Below are positions 38,401 through 49,700 of a DNA stretch of 64,000 nt, piece by piece (positions within the stretch are counted from its first letter, which is position 1; every line of letters begins with the position of its first letter). Position numbers and translations under genes: made by a program. The stretch spans positions 19,847,943 to 19,911,942 of the forward strand of contig NC_082600.1 of assembly GCF_030936135.1 (NCBI RefSeq), written 5' to 3'. The DNA comes from Gavia stellata. Its lineage: Eukaryota > Chordata > Aves > Gaviiformes > Gaviidae. The notes beneath the pieces are model-generated. The model was not told where the DNA came from and did not search any database. It was given only the letters and a program-made list of their open reading frames with translations.

Positions 38401-39651
38401 CAGTTTTTCCTCAACAGATGTGACCCCATATTTTCATTTGGGCAAAGGAAATAATTCTAGAAAAAGACTGGGAATTTAACAAATGCTCCAGGACAAAGCC
38501 ACATAATTTGCTAGAAACTAATGAATCACATGCAGTCATGCTTCCCTTTCATTCTTTTTATTAGTGCCCACACCCATGGTCCACCTCACTTCAGTTTATT
38601 AAAGATCAGAGACCCTGTTTTAACTTCAAAGTCAGGGATATTAAAATGACCCAAAGCTGTCCACAAATCCTAAAATAATGCTACTGCTTTTCTCCATTTA
38701 AATTTTCACTTGCTTTTATTATTTTTCCTATTTCCCATCAAAGCCGTGGGAGGCAGTGATGCCTTTGGACTATTGCCCTATGTCTTTTCATTCTGCCTTT
38801 TTCTTTCCTTTCTGGCCCACTCTGGAACAGGAATACAATGTGGGTGGCAGAAGGGCAGCTTCCACCACTTCATTAAAACAGGGGGGTTTTTTTAATTGAA
38901 ATGTCTTGCGGAGGCTCTCATTATACCTATTAATATACAACTTCACACCATTCTTAACAGCATTTGGCTATTATTATTTTAGATTCAAATCCATGCACTT
39001 TTGATTTAACACATTAAACCCATGTAAGTCCCCATATATATATTGTTGCTAGCCAGTCGGTAGCTGAGTAATATACATCTACATCAATGATGTTTTAATG
39101 ATGCATTGTTCTAATATATTACCAAAAAGATAGTGCTCACATGATAGATTAGTGCCATACATCACTGTAGCGAGGAGTTTTTTATGATGTATTGCCCAAA
39201 CAATGTCATTGGAAAGGAAGAAGAGACATATAAGAAATGGTAGGTTTTAATTTACTACCTTTTTAAAAACACTTCTAATATTCTAACACAACAATAGCTG
39301 ACCTAGTCTGAAGTGGAAGAGACATGATATTAAAAGAGAGGTCTGAAGCAGATATCTGAAGTGCAATCCAGTGGGTCAGAAGGCATCACACAGACTATTA
39401 AGATATGTCCTGTATCTATTTACACCAGCAGACAGAAAGGAAAGTAAACGGAATGAAGGGGGAAACTAATTTTTTGTTTTCAAAATGGATGTACGCCTGA
39501 TTAGAGAGGTAGGGCCTCTTCAGCTCCAGGATGTCTTTGTGATATAAACTCTAGCTGATTTCAGCTGCATTGATCCATGAAGCACACCCTCTCTGGAAGG
39601 GAGTGTATAATTTTTGATGGGGTATTTCTTTGCCTTTTTTTTTTTTTTCAG
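35426..39651. other. unique noncoding DNA with homeodomain-type motifs
   Basis: Mostly AT-rich unique sequence. A cluster of AT-rich homeodomain-like sites (TTAATTAATGAT, TTATTAATTAA, GTTAATTTT) lies at 36088-36137. Repeat-free AT-rich stretches occur at about 37500-38100 and 38900-39300. No ORF above 80 residues has any recognisable domain. Confidence 0.5.
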
Positions 39652-39765
39652 TCAAGTAATGCTGATCCACCAGAAAAGAAAAAAGTTCCACAGGAATATG
39701 GCTGTGTCAATGAGGCACAATTTCAGGCTAAATGTTGGCTAATTAAGAAAAATTGATATTTGGGG
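39652..39765 (+). other. candidate orphan exon (splice-site-bounded, unproven)
   Basis: A run of 14 T (39635-39648) ending in CAG at 39651 makes a near-ideal splice acceptor. About 114 bases on, GGG/GTAAGG is a good donor match. Reading in phase 0 gives 34 open codons, beginning Ser-Ser-Asn-Ala-Asp-Pro-Pro-Glu-Lys and ending in TGA at 39754-39756, 9 bases before the donor. Phase 1 is open for 29 codons and then meets TAA; phase 2 stops at codon two. So as an internal exon it would introduce a stop; it could be a terminal, poison or lncRNA exon, or chance. I do not recognise the peptide. Confidence 0.25.
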
Positions 39766-41590
39766 GTAAGGCTTTTGCCAAAATGCAGCTGGCTTGATCC
39801 AACTCTCCTGCTGTTTGACTTGCCGTGACCGTCTGTGCCCCGGTCACATGCTTGTTTTGTAGGGAGAAAGAGGTATGGAGCTTCTGGCTATTCACCCTCT
39901 TTAACCCACAAACAGTTGTCATGCAAGACTCAAACCTATGGCTTTGCAGCCATGGACCATTGATTTAACCTTTGCTGGAGCAGAGGGACATTTGATTGCA
40001 GAACTGCACCCTATATGTGGTCTTGCAGACACTTAACAGTGATAGCGTATACAGCTCATTGGTTGGAACAGCACTGTACAACTTAGAAGGAGCGGGATTT
40101 CAGTGCACACTGGCAGCTTCTGCAAAGACAATGTTTCAAGATGACTGCTGAAGGCTCTGATAACTAGTCACATATAGCAAGAGTGCATATTGGGGCAGCA
40201 AGAAAATAAAGGGGGAAAAGAAGACAAAAGCGAGTGAACTGGGCATCGAGCTGGCGAGGGCAGCAGCGGAATGGGCCGTCCCTAATCATATTCCAAGTAG
40301 GACTTCTGAAAACTGCCATGGCCAAAGCATTTCTTTCACCGCATGGCTGCATATACCCTAGTGCTCCAAATGAAGACGTTGCAAGACACGAAATCACATA
40401 AGCCACCTATAAACTAAAGCTGGTGCGCAAAAAGCATTTGTTTCTTCAAGAAAAACACTGCCGCATATGAAATATGAAGTGCATTTGAGTTGTCTGATCA
40501 CGCTTTTCCTATATGTGTCCTTCCACTGACATCAGCTGGAACAGCAAGTGAATAATAAGGAAAAAAATAGAATTATTGTATTAAAGAACAAAATCCCTGT
40601 TCACTATTAATATCCAGTTATGTAGTTAATGTGTATCTAATGTAGAAAAAAAGCACTAAGTAGAGACTGTACTCCAGGCAGAAAATATTAGACTTTAATT
40701 AAATTAAATAAACATCTCATTAAATGTTTATTTTTACAGACACTAATGAGCATTATTGCTGAAGGGGCAAAGGAAATAAGACAATGAATAAGGTAAAATC
40801 TATTCCTTAACAATTTTGAGCAGTAAATATTTCCTGTGATCTAACAATGTATAATAAGAAATCCTACTATATTAAAATACCTTTGAGGATGTAAGAAAAC
40901 TGATCTCTGATCAACTCAGCTAGAAATTAGACCACACATTTCCACTTGGCTTTTTAAAAACTCCTACTCTGATTATAATGCACCATTGGAGAAGATAGTG
41001 TTATTTATTTTGGGATATTTCACTCTAGGAGAGCAGAAGCTCTCAACTGCAAGACAATCTTGAAAAAGGTATAGAGAAATTTGAGCAATAAAGACCTCAG
41101 TTTTAGAAGTTTTCTTTAGCTTCTGCTTCCTCTTTTCAGGCACAGTAGCCTACCTTTTTTCCTACCTCTTACCGCAGGTTGCGTGGTGAGATTTGTACTC
41201 GTCGTGTTCCCCTTTACCTGAAAAATTCAGGGCACACAGCATTTTTTCTCAAAGCCTGCCTGGTACAGTGCTGGGCCTTGCGAGGTGCTGTGTTTTCCCC
41301 ATCCACCATGGGATGGGGCTTATACCCTCTTATATCTGGTGCCTCAGACACAACTTTGAGAAGGGCTGTCCTCACCACCCTCCCCACCCAGTCTCTCTCT
41401 GTCTCTTCCTCCTTTCCTGGTTTCCCTTTCCCACCCTCCCGCTGATTTCATGACATGCAACCAGACCAGGAAGCTCCCCAAAGGTGCCAGGTGCGAAGTG
41501 TAGGTCTAGACCAGAACAGGGCTCTTTCACAGCTGCTGGGACCTTCTCTGCTACCCCATCAGCCTTCACCATACAGCTCCTTGGCTGTAT
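39766..41590. other. unique noncoding DNA, no gene seen
   Basis: Unique sequence, strongly AT-rich at 40550-41000 (for example around TTTAATTAAATTAAATAAAC at 40694) and pyrimidine-rich at 41340-41450. It lies directly against the 3' end of the CR1 copy. No supportable ORF or RNA gene. Confidence 0.5.
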
Positions 41591-42295
41591 CACAGAATCA
41601 CAGAATGACAGGGGTTGGAGAGGACCTCTGGAGATCATCTAGTCCAACCCCCCGCCAGAGCAGGTTCACCTAGAGCAGGTTGCACAGGAATGCATCCAGG
41701 TGAGTTTTTAATATCTCCAGAGAAGGAGACTCCACAACCTCTCTGGGCAGCTTATTCCAGTGCTCCGCCACCCTCACAGTAAAGAAGTCCCTTCTCGTGT
41801 TCAGGTGGAACTTCCTATGACCAAGTTTGTGCCTGTTACCTCTTGTCCTGTCACTGGGCACCACTGAAAAAAGACTGGCCCCATCCTCCTGGCACCCACC
41901 CCTTAAGTGTTTATAAGCATTGGTAAGTTCCCCCCTCAGTCTTCTCTTCTCCAGACTAAAAAGACCCAAGTCCCTCAGCCTTTCCTCATCAGAAAGATGT
42001 TCCAGTCCCCTAATCATCTTCGTAGCCCTTTGCTGTACCCTCTGCAGCAGCTCCCTGTCCTTCTTGAACCGGGGAGCCCAGAACTGGCCACAGTACTCCA
42101 GATGCGGCCTCACCAGGGCAGAGTAGAGGGGGAGGATAACCTCCGTCGACCTACTTGCCACACTCTTCTTGATGCCCCCCAGGATGCCATTGGCCTTCTT
42201 GGCCCCAAGGGTGCATTGGTGGCTCATGGTCATCCTGTTGTCCCCCAGGACTCCCAGGTCCCTTTCCACAGAGCTGCTCTCCAGCAGGTCAGCTG
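41591..42295 (-). mobile_element. CR1 LINE, 5'-truncated, with RT C-terminal coding region
   Basis: Chicken repeat 1 non-LTR retrotransposon in reverse orientation. The 3' end is marked by CACAGAATCACAGAAT at 41591-41606, followed on the plus strand by GGGGTTGGAGAGGACCTCTG and GAGATCATCTAGTCCAACCC. The 3' UTR is about 80 bases, and the coding region runs from the stop near 41670 to about 42290. Homology ends just upstream of the Leu-Leu-Glu-Ser-Ser-Ser motif, so only about 0.7 kb of a roughly 4.5 kb element is present. It is the youngest-looking repeat in the window. Confidence 0.97.
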
Positions 42296-42338
42296 TAGTA
42301 GGGAGCAACGTAGGGAGCATGGTTTTTGCTGTCTGCAT
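41670..42338 (-). pseudogene. CR1 reverse transcriptase ORF, C-terminal fragment
   Basis: The minus-strand frame is open for 222 codons and the last ~205 are recognisably CR1 ORF2 C-terminus. Characteristic blocks are [87 protein letters not shown] and [20 protein letters not shown]. This lies C-terminal to the catalytic RT palm; the endonuclease and the catalytic Asp motifs are missing. The first ~16 codons upstream are unrelated flank read through by chance. It cannot encode a working enzyme. The frame has no stop or frameshift, which argues for a fairly recent insertion. Confidence 0.93.
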
Positions 42339-43135
42339 ATTTTCCCCACATCATACCCAGCACTGTTCTCTGTCCATGATTTTAGAGCTTCCAAGGTGTT
42401 GGTGAGCTGTCTGCAAGCCTGAAGAGCCCCAGGAGCTGTGTTTATCCTGGTGCCCTGCTGCAGGCAGTCCGTTCTCCTCTCCCTGACGTGCTGCAGCACC
42501 ACCAGCTTCAGCACTACGTTTTGATTAGCCGTAATGCTTCTGTACAGGAGGAGGTACAGATCTCTACACACATTTCGCATTACTCGAGCTCACCTGTGTG
42601 GTTGCTGGTTATTTACAGGAGACACTGTCTTTCTGTCATGCCCAATGTTGTTTTTCTCTGAAGCATAGGATATAAGGCGTGGCTGGAGGCAAGACGCCCA
42701 TTGTGGGTGATCAAATCCTCTTCGCTTCTGCCCTGGAAATCAAGATCAGTCATGGCTTACGGTCCTGCAAGCCAGATGGTTAGCAGGGCTGTTGAATTAA
42801 TTTCTTGGTCTTTCTGTGCATAAATCCAACAAAATGCTTTTACCTTCCTACAGCTGGCACATGTGCCTAACAGTTTGATCTTTTGCATTTTAAATATTTA
42901 TTCAGTATTTAATTTAAACCGTGAGACTAATCCTGGTGCTTTAACTTAGCCCTCAACTAGTTTCTCTGAATCATCTCTGTCACAATTCAGAAGTCTTCAA
43001 CAAATTGGCTTTGTATACTAGTAGGGCACAATCCTTTTTCTATTTGTATTTTGGGGGTATTTTGGAAAGAGTTACTGGTGATTTTTTTAAGTATTACAAG
43101 GCATTAAACTGTTGTTTCTGTCTTTTAAATTATAG
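42339..43135. other. unique noncoding DNA, no gene seen
   Basis: Unique sequence beyond the truncated 5' end of the CR1 copy, becoming AT-rich after 42800. No ORF or repeat recognised. The last 30 bases form a T-rich tract ending in TATAG. Confidence 0.5.
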
Positions 43136-43375
43136 ATGGTCTCCATAGAGACGCTGAAGTTCTACATTGCTCTCTTGAATTGCCTGAAGAAGTGGCACTT
43201 AGAATTACATTCGGAACAATGCTAATTAGCAAATGCTGAATTTTAAACAAGTTTCACAGCAAGGTTTTTGTCTGATAGGAGCAGCAACCAGCAATTGACT
43301 GACCAAACCGACAAAGCTGAATTACAGACAACATGCTCTTTAATTATTCATTAGACATTTTACAGGGTTAACTAC
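43136..43375 (+). other. candidate conserved element or exon with a 29-codon ORF
   Basis: A pyrimidine-rich tract (GTTGTTTCTGTCTTTTAAAT) ending in TATAG at 43135 resembles a splice acceptor and directly precedes ATG at 43136. The frame encodes 29 residues and stops at TAA 43223-43225. Within it, GTCTCCATAGAGAC is a near-palindrome. AT-rich sequence with ATTA motifs follows (TGCTAATTAGCA, TTTAATTATTCATTAG). I recognise neither peptide nor gene; noncoding conservation is an equally good explanation. Confidence 0.2.
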
Positions 43376-44238
43376 AATAGGCACCATTCCCTTTCTGAGG
43401 AATCACCGAGCCAAGCGTAAGTGCCTTAGAAATCCAGCATAATAAACAGTCGGACAGAATCAGCAAAATGAAATCTGTTTCCCAAATTGCAGATTTATTG
43501 TGGAGGGGAGAGGCAGAAACAAACCTTTGGAGCCATTTGATGAGAATGCCCCAGCACATGTACAGAATAGAAATAACTTGTCAGGAGCCCAATCCTGCAG
43601 ACAAAGCTACCGTAAGAGGGTTTTGGTGAAGGGAACCATTGCTGAACTGGGAGGAGGACAAAACACACGTCCCCAGCCTAGAATCAGGCCTGGACAGTGC
43701 TAGGCAAAGGCAGATGGAGCAGAGCTCCCCATGGGTCCTTGACTCTCCTGTTTCTGCCTAGAACCACGGGTGTCTCTGACTCGCGTGTGTGTGTAGGGGC
43801 ACAGGTACCCCAGCTCCCCGCACGGCTCCCCTGCATCCCACCCTGCTGCGCAGGGGGCTCTTCAAGGGCTGGCCGGGAGGTAAGACCGGGTGGATATTTT
43901 GATCACAGCAGAGGCCAGAAACTGCCAGTAGCTCACCACAGAAGCCAGATGTTGGTGCTAGAACTCATTAACCTGGCAGGGTGCATGTAAGGAGGAAAAA
44001 AAGCTTTGGAGAGGGCTTTTGTATGAGCTAAGACCTTGTCACTTGCAGAATAAGCCATGGTCAAAGGAAATGATTGCAAGAAGAGGGAAGATTTTGTGGA
44101 TCCATGCAGAAGCCACAAAGCGTGGGAAAAGATCTTGGATAGATGCTGACTTAAGCTCAGATACACTTAGGAAATGGAGACTGGGAAATACATGTTTATG
44201 CCACTATTTGGTTTTGATCTATGTATTTCTGTTGCTAG

Positions 44239-44455
44239 CTAAAGCGAAGACTGAGTCTGCTCCAGCAAAGCCAGTGAATGAGGACAATGTTCAGTCTCTC
44301 CCAAGCCAAAGGAAACTGAAGAAGAAAGGCTGCTCGCTTGTGGAGACCCAAATGCAGGAGCTGCACACAAGTCCCTATGAGCAGCGCTGCCAGGGCTGCT
44401 TCAGGTGGTACCTGGGTGACTGTAGTTATCTGCGGTTAGATGCATCACATACCAG
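44239..44455 (+). other. candidate exon-like open segment (unproven)
   Basis: TGTATTTCTGTTGCTAG is a plausible acceptor ending at 44238, and CCAG/GTGAAT is a weak donor at 44455/44456. The frame stays open across the 217 bases, encoding a basic, hydrophilic peptide with five Cys (pattern KKKGCS ... RCQGC ... GDC), then TGA one base past the donor. Codons look gene-like, but I recognise no family. The nearest upstream splice-bounded segment (43762-43879) does not join to it in frame, which weighs against one coding gene. Confidence 0.15.
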
Positions 44456-45193
44456 GTGAATAATTTTGGGCCACACTTTGTGCCAAGATTTATACTTGGA
44501 AGAGGGCAGGCGGACTGCTGGCATGCTATGTCCTTTCTCTGGAAGGCAGGGACAGTAGTGATTGCTGGCATTGCAGGCAGGAAGCTCAGTCAGTACGGTT
44601 GTAAGTGTAAACTGACGTTTGTGGAGGACACTGATCCTTAGAGGGAAAAGTATTTTTAAAGAGTACCAAAGTGATAATTCAGTTTCAGTAGTAATGTAGT
44701 GCAATCTCTTACCACCCTAATCAATCTTTGTTGTGAATTTGTTACTTAAGTGGAAGACAATGAGAGATCCTGGGATGATCTCTGAAAGCCTTGATTTGTG
44801 GGGCTAAACCTTCTTCCCTTAATGCATTCAATGTTTCTGTAACTCCCTCAAATGCTCCCCATGCGTTAGACACGGCACCACTGTTAATGATGGGTTCAGA
44901 AATGGAGAAATGAGCAAATCAGTAAACCAGACTTCACCTCACACGCACCTGTCTGTCAGTCCTCCAGAATGGATGCGGTACCCGCAGATGCCATTCAGCA
45001 CTGCAACAGGCGTTTACCAGCCACTTGCTCTGTGTGGGGAGAAACATGAGTGCAAAACAGGACGACTTCAAAGCAGTGCATGCTCCCTTGGCTGGGATGA
45101 TATCAGGTATTTGTATAAGGGGATTATGTTGTTTGAGATGAGACAAATGAGTAAATAGAATGAAATCTCTTGTCTAATCAAATGGAATCAAAT

Positions 45194-45214
45194 GTGACTG
45201 GTAATGCCAGTCAC
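45194..45214. other. perfect short inverted repeat
   Basis: GTGACTGG at 45194-45201 and CCAGTCAC at 45207-45214 are exact reverse complements around a 5-base loop. It could form a small hairpin or be a palindromic binding site. There is no gene beside it, and it may be chance. Confidence 0.55.
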
Positions 45215-46620
45215 AGCTATGGTGATACTTCACCATCCTTGTTGTACTATAGCTACCTACATACATGCTAAAACTCAACTTGGTATAATAAAATCTATCT
45301 ATCATCTAAAATGGCTCACAATCTGTAGTCAGTTCTTTTCCTACTACTGCTTTTTCATATCAGCAGTCACAGTACTTGCCACAAGCTTTTGAATGATCTT
45401 TTGTAGGAGAGACTTGCCCTGAAACAGTCTCTGTACACTGAGGTTCTGGTAAATAATACCTGTACTGAACCTGACTACAAGAATGATCTCATCCTGTGTA
45501 TTGTTTTCTGTGCAATGTCCACCATTATTACGACTGCATGTCCCAAAACACAGAGAAGGGCTCACGTAAAGATACAATTATTTCCCTTTTCCTTTCAGCC
45601 TGCATATTTTATTCTTGCTAGTTTTGTCAGTGGCATAAATAAGCTGGGTGCTGAAGCCTGCAGACTTCTTGTTCTCTCCTGGCATTGAACCCCACACACA
45701 TCTCAGAGGGCAATTGGTCTCCTTTCACGTGTCCACTGTAGGAGTATACATAAGGGAAAGCCTGAAATAAGACCTTTTAATTTGGCAAATGGGAAGTACA
45801 AAGAGGCTGGGTTGCCACTGTTGCTGGTTAAGACAGCTACTCTCAGCAACATCCAGGCACATCAGCTGAGCTCAGCACAATTATATAGGTTTGAGTGAGC
45901 GTGCAGTTTCTCCTAGTCACCAAAGGGTTCGTAAATGATCACGCAAAGAGACTGAAAAAAGAACCTGGTGTTTAGCCATAACTTTCTCTCTCCATTTGTA
46001 TGGTGCCAGCTATATAAGCACCCACTTCCCCATTATGTGATTGCTTTCTTATCTAGGGTAAGAACCTGCCTCGGGGATGGCATCCACAAGTGGATTTGCC
46101 CTGCTTGCATGAAAAGATAGTCAGACACTTTGTAATCGCCCCAAGTCCCCAGACTCTCAATACTATTTCACGGTGTGAGATGTTTGTGGAGAAAAAGAAA
46201 AAGGTCACGTGAAAGAAGGCATTGGCATACTGATCTGGGACCACTTGCTGAGCCTGTGCTGTGCTCACTTTAAAGCAGCCTTGTTTGGAGTTGTGCAACC
46301 TTAGGGCAGGCGTCAGCAAAGCAGCCCTGGTCCACACAAAGCTGGGGATGCGCAGGGGGTTTGGAGGAGAGGGTCCCAGGAGGCTGAGAGAGCAAGCATA
46401 GGTGGGGCGTGCCACAGCTGGGATCAAGGGCTCTCACAAGCTCTGAGGATTTTAAGGGTGCAAAACCCCACTGAGTCTCAGCTCCCTCCTCTGGTATTTC
46501 CCTGACTAGGAAAGTAGGGATCTGGGATTGGACCACTTGGCTGAATGAAATGAACTGAAGTGAGAAGGAAATGTTTATTGAATAGTTGTATTCACTTCAA
46601 TGTGTTTTCTTGTTACCTAG

Positions 46621-46715
46621 GAACAAATTAGCAATTACTTCAGATGTGATATTCAAAGAATGCACCTCTGGAACTGACCTGACTGTAGGGTTTCTGGCTG
46701 CACCTCAGTCCACAT
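46621..46715 (+). other. candidate exon-like open segment (unproven)
   Basis: TTTTCTTGTTACCTAG (acceptor ending at 46620) and ACAT/GTGAGT (donor at 46716) bound 95 bases that are open in the frame encoding Asn-Lys-Leu-Ala-Ile-Thr-Ser-Asp-Val and onward. The frame continues open past the donor to 46801. No family is recognised. GT-AG pairs this good occur by chance in tens of kilobases. Confidence 0.15.
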
Positions 46716-49700
46716 GTGAGTTCGAGCAGTTTGGTCTGTGTCCAAAGCAATTTGAATCCAAACAGTGCTTATTGTTTTATAAGAGTGGCTCTAATTGCTG
46801 AATTAAACAGAAATAAGAAAAAAAAAAAAAATGAAAGCAAGCGAAGGAATTTTTAACAGCAATATAGCCTGTTTGACATTTATGTATTTATTATTGTATT
46901 GACCCATCACTTGGACTCATCATTTCGATCTATATTGGTCCAAGAACTATGAAACAACATAGTTGCTTTCTACCAAAAGCTGTATTACAATACATTAGCA
47001 AAAGACCTCACTCTCTCAGAGCTGAACATGTCTCCTTAGACTAATGTTCAGCTTCTTTATTTTCTGTCTTTTGGTTGATTTATCCATGCAGCCATAATAT
47101 CACAATGCTGCAGGCTTTTATGTTTCATTTCCTAGCTTTCTAAAGGAAGCAAGAAAAATAAAAAGGTAATTTAATGCACTCCACAATTACTATTTAAGCA
47201 TTACATCATCAGAAAGGCTGTCACTAACTAGTAAGTGGCTCCAATGACAAGACAGCATTACCTAGCAACTGCAGAGAAGTCATTAATCCTTTTGTGAGTA
47301 CCATATCCACCACTGAAGCTGGAAATATGTTACAGGAAACAAATGCATATGCCCAAGTGCCTGGAAAAATACCCAACTACTTCTATCTTGTGATTATGGT
47401 GTCAACATTTTGCTCTGTAATTCTGAAAAGATGCCCAATTCAGTTCTGTGAAAGAACATATGAGGACCAAACGGCTGTGAAGGCAGCTTCTGAGAAAGAA
47501 GGGAAGCGTGATGAATCATACTAGTGCTATGTGTGCAGATGCAGGGTGAGAGAGGTTTTTTTCTCTAGCCTGAAGAAGGGTGACTGGTTAAAATACTACC
47601 AAGAGTCTCAGGAGGCTTACAGTTATTATTTGTACAGCTCATGGATCTTTGCAGCCCTCCAGAACATCATCCAATGTTTTAGGGAATATGTTATGTTCAT
47701 CCTGTATTCTGCATGGCAGAAAGAGGTAAAGTTAGCTATAAGCTTTAAATTTAAGTAAGATTTATGTGAAGAAAACAAAATTAAATCTGAACTCCTACAT
47801 GATTTACATGGGAATGGGCAGGTCCTGAGGCATGAAGTACTCGTGGGGCACCTCCCAGGCCCATGCCCTCTCCTGACAAATGCTACCAGCCCCTGAATTT
47901 GCGCACCTCCCAGGAAACTTCTGGGATTGCTCTTGCTGCAGGGCTGAAATCTGCAATCCACACTGAGAAACAGAGTGAGGACTTCCACTGCAGCTGCAGC
48001 TTATACAAACATATGCCAGGAAAGCGGCAGCAGAAGCGAGCGCTGCAGGCAGGAGGAATCTGGGAGAGGCACCAAGAACCAGGTCTGCATGCTAAGGACT
48101 GGACTGGCTGTCAGCAGGGCAGCATCTCCATGGACTGCTATCTTCTTAAAGACCTGTCTTCAGTTTCAAGAGCATGCCATCTTTTCTTGTTGTGGTCTTG
48201 TACACAATGTTCATGTCCAGAAGGAGATTGTCAGACACAGACAGAGCTCAAAACCTGATGTTTTCTCTGTGAATAGAGTGGAGAAAAAAGGTGTGCGTCC
48301 TCCTGTTTCCCCCCCACACTAGATGGGTTTCCAGGCCCTCGCAAAGACCTCCGTGGTGATGTCAGCTGGCTCTGTCTGTATTCAAACACTGCCTTATTTT
48401 GTTTGAATACAGATGTATAGTAACAAACACAACAGCACAATTTGTAGGTCTTTTCTTAAATTGCATGGCTTGCAGTAGCCGTGAAAGCAAGCAAGCCAGG
48501 AGATTAAGGAAGTGTGAGGAGAGAAAGAAAAACCCAGAAAAGAGCAGCAAGAAGAGCACAGTATTTTCTTTTCAAGTCCAACAAAGATGGTCTGGACAAA
48601 CATCACTCTAATTGGAGCAATTCTTCAGTATTTTATTCCAAATAAATAAACTGTCCAACTCTATTACATATGATGTTGCCGATTTGTTCCAATGATCCTT
48701 AACTGAGTACTGGGACTGCACCGCTTTGTGTGTTTCCATTCCAGATGACTAAAACAAGCTTTGCAAAATCCCCCCAGAAAAATATGATGTCCCACTAAAT
48801 CACTACTCCGATATGATTATAAAAAGACTGACTTTGATTACTCTGTTACTTTGTCATAAGCAATAATAAAGCAGAGCAATAACTAGCCAGCACGAAAGAG
48901 CAAGCATTTTCAGCAAAAGCGCAGAGAAGCAGATAGGACCTAATTTGTGTTCTGCAAAGGCTCAAGCCAGCCAGGAGCTGACACTTATAGGATCCCTGAG
49001 CGGCTGGTAATATCGACCCCATCAGTGCAGTTCAAGTACTCAGTGTCCACATCACCTGTTAACATAATTTATATCCAAGGGGATACAATATTTTTAACAG
49101 CTGGTCCAAATGCTGGTGAACACCTTCACTATTTTACCAGGTTAAACAGGCTGCACCCACTCAAGCCATCAATGAAAGTATCATCATCAGTGCCACGAGG
49201 ATCAAACCATGTAAAATGATTTTGCAATATTTTCATATCATAAAATATGTACAGACATTAAAGCCGCCAATCTTGTTGCCTACAAATACTGCTGATGCCT
49301 AGGAATTTACTAAACTATCCACAGAGCTCTGTGAACTATCTTTAGGACCTGAGCCAATTCCCAGACCCTGACCCTTCTTTGATGTTATGACCACTTTTAT
49401 AGCACGCAATTCCAATTGTTTTTCTTATTTTAATTAACCAATTTCTTAATAGCAACAAGATGCTGTATGCATTTCACTGTGAGGAGATTATTACACAGTA
49501 AGTTTGTTGAATTAATTTGGTCTATGACCTTGCGTCCTCTAACGCTATCTAAGCAGGCACTGGATTTACAGAATAGCACTGTACTGCCTGCAGCATCTGG
49601 ACACCTAAGCCCTTGCACCTCACACAGAGAAAGTCATTAGAAAATCGGCCTGAAGGAGCAGAAATAAAATTAAAACAAAACATGGGAACTGTTGTTGCAA

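Noticed and set aside
47863..48322. Overlapping 131- and 115-codon plus-strand ORFs
   Set aside because: Two frames open over the same DNA with no domain; a single real gene would favour one frame.
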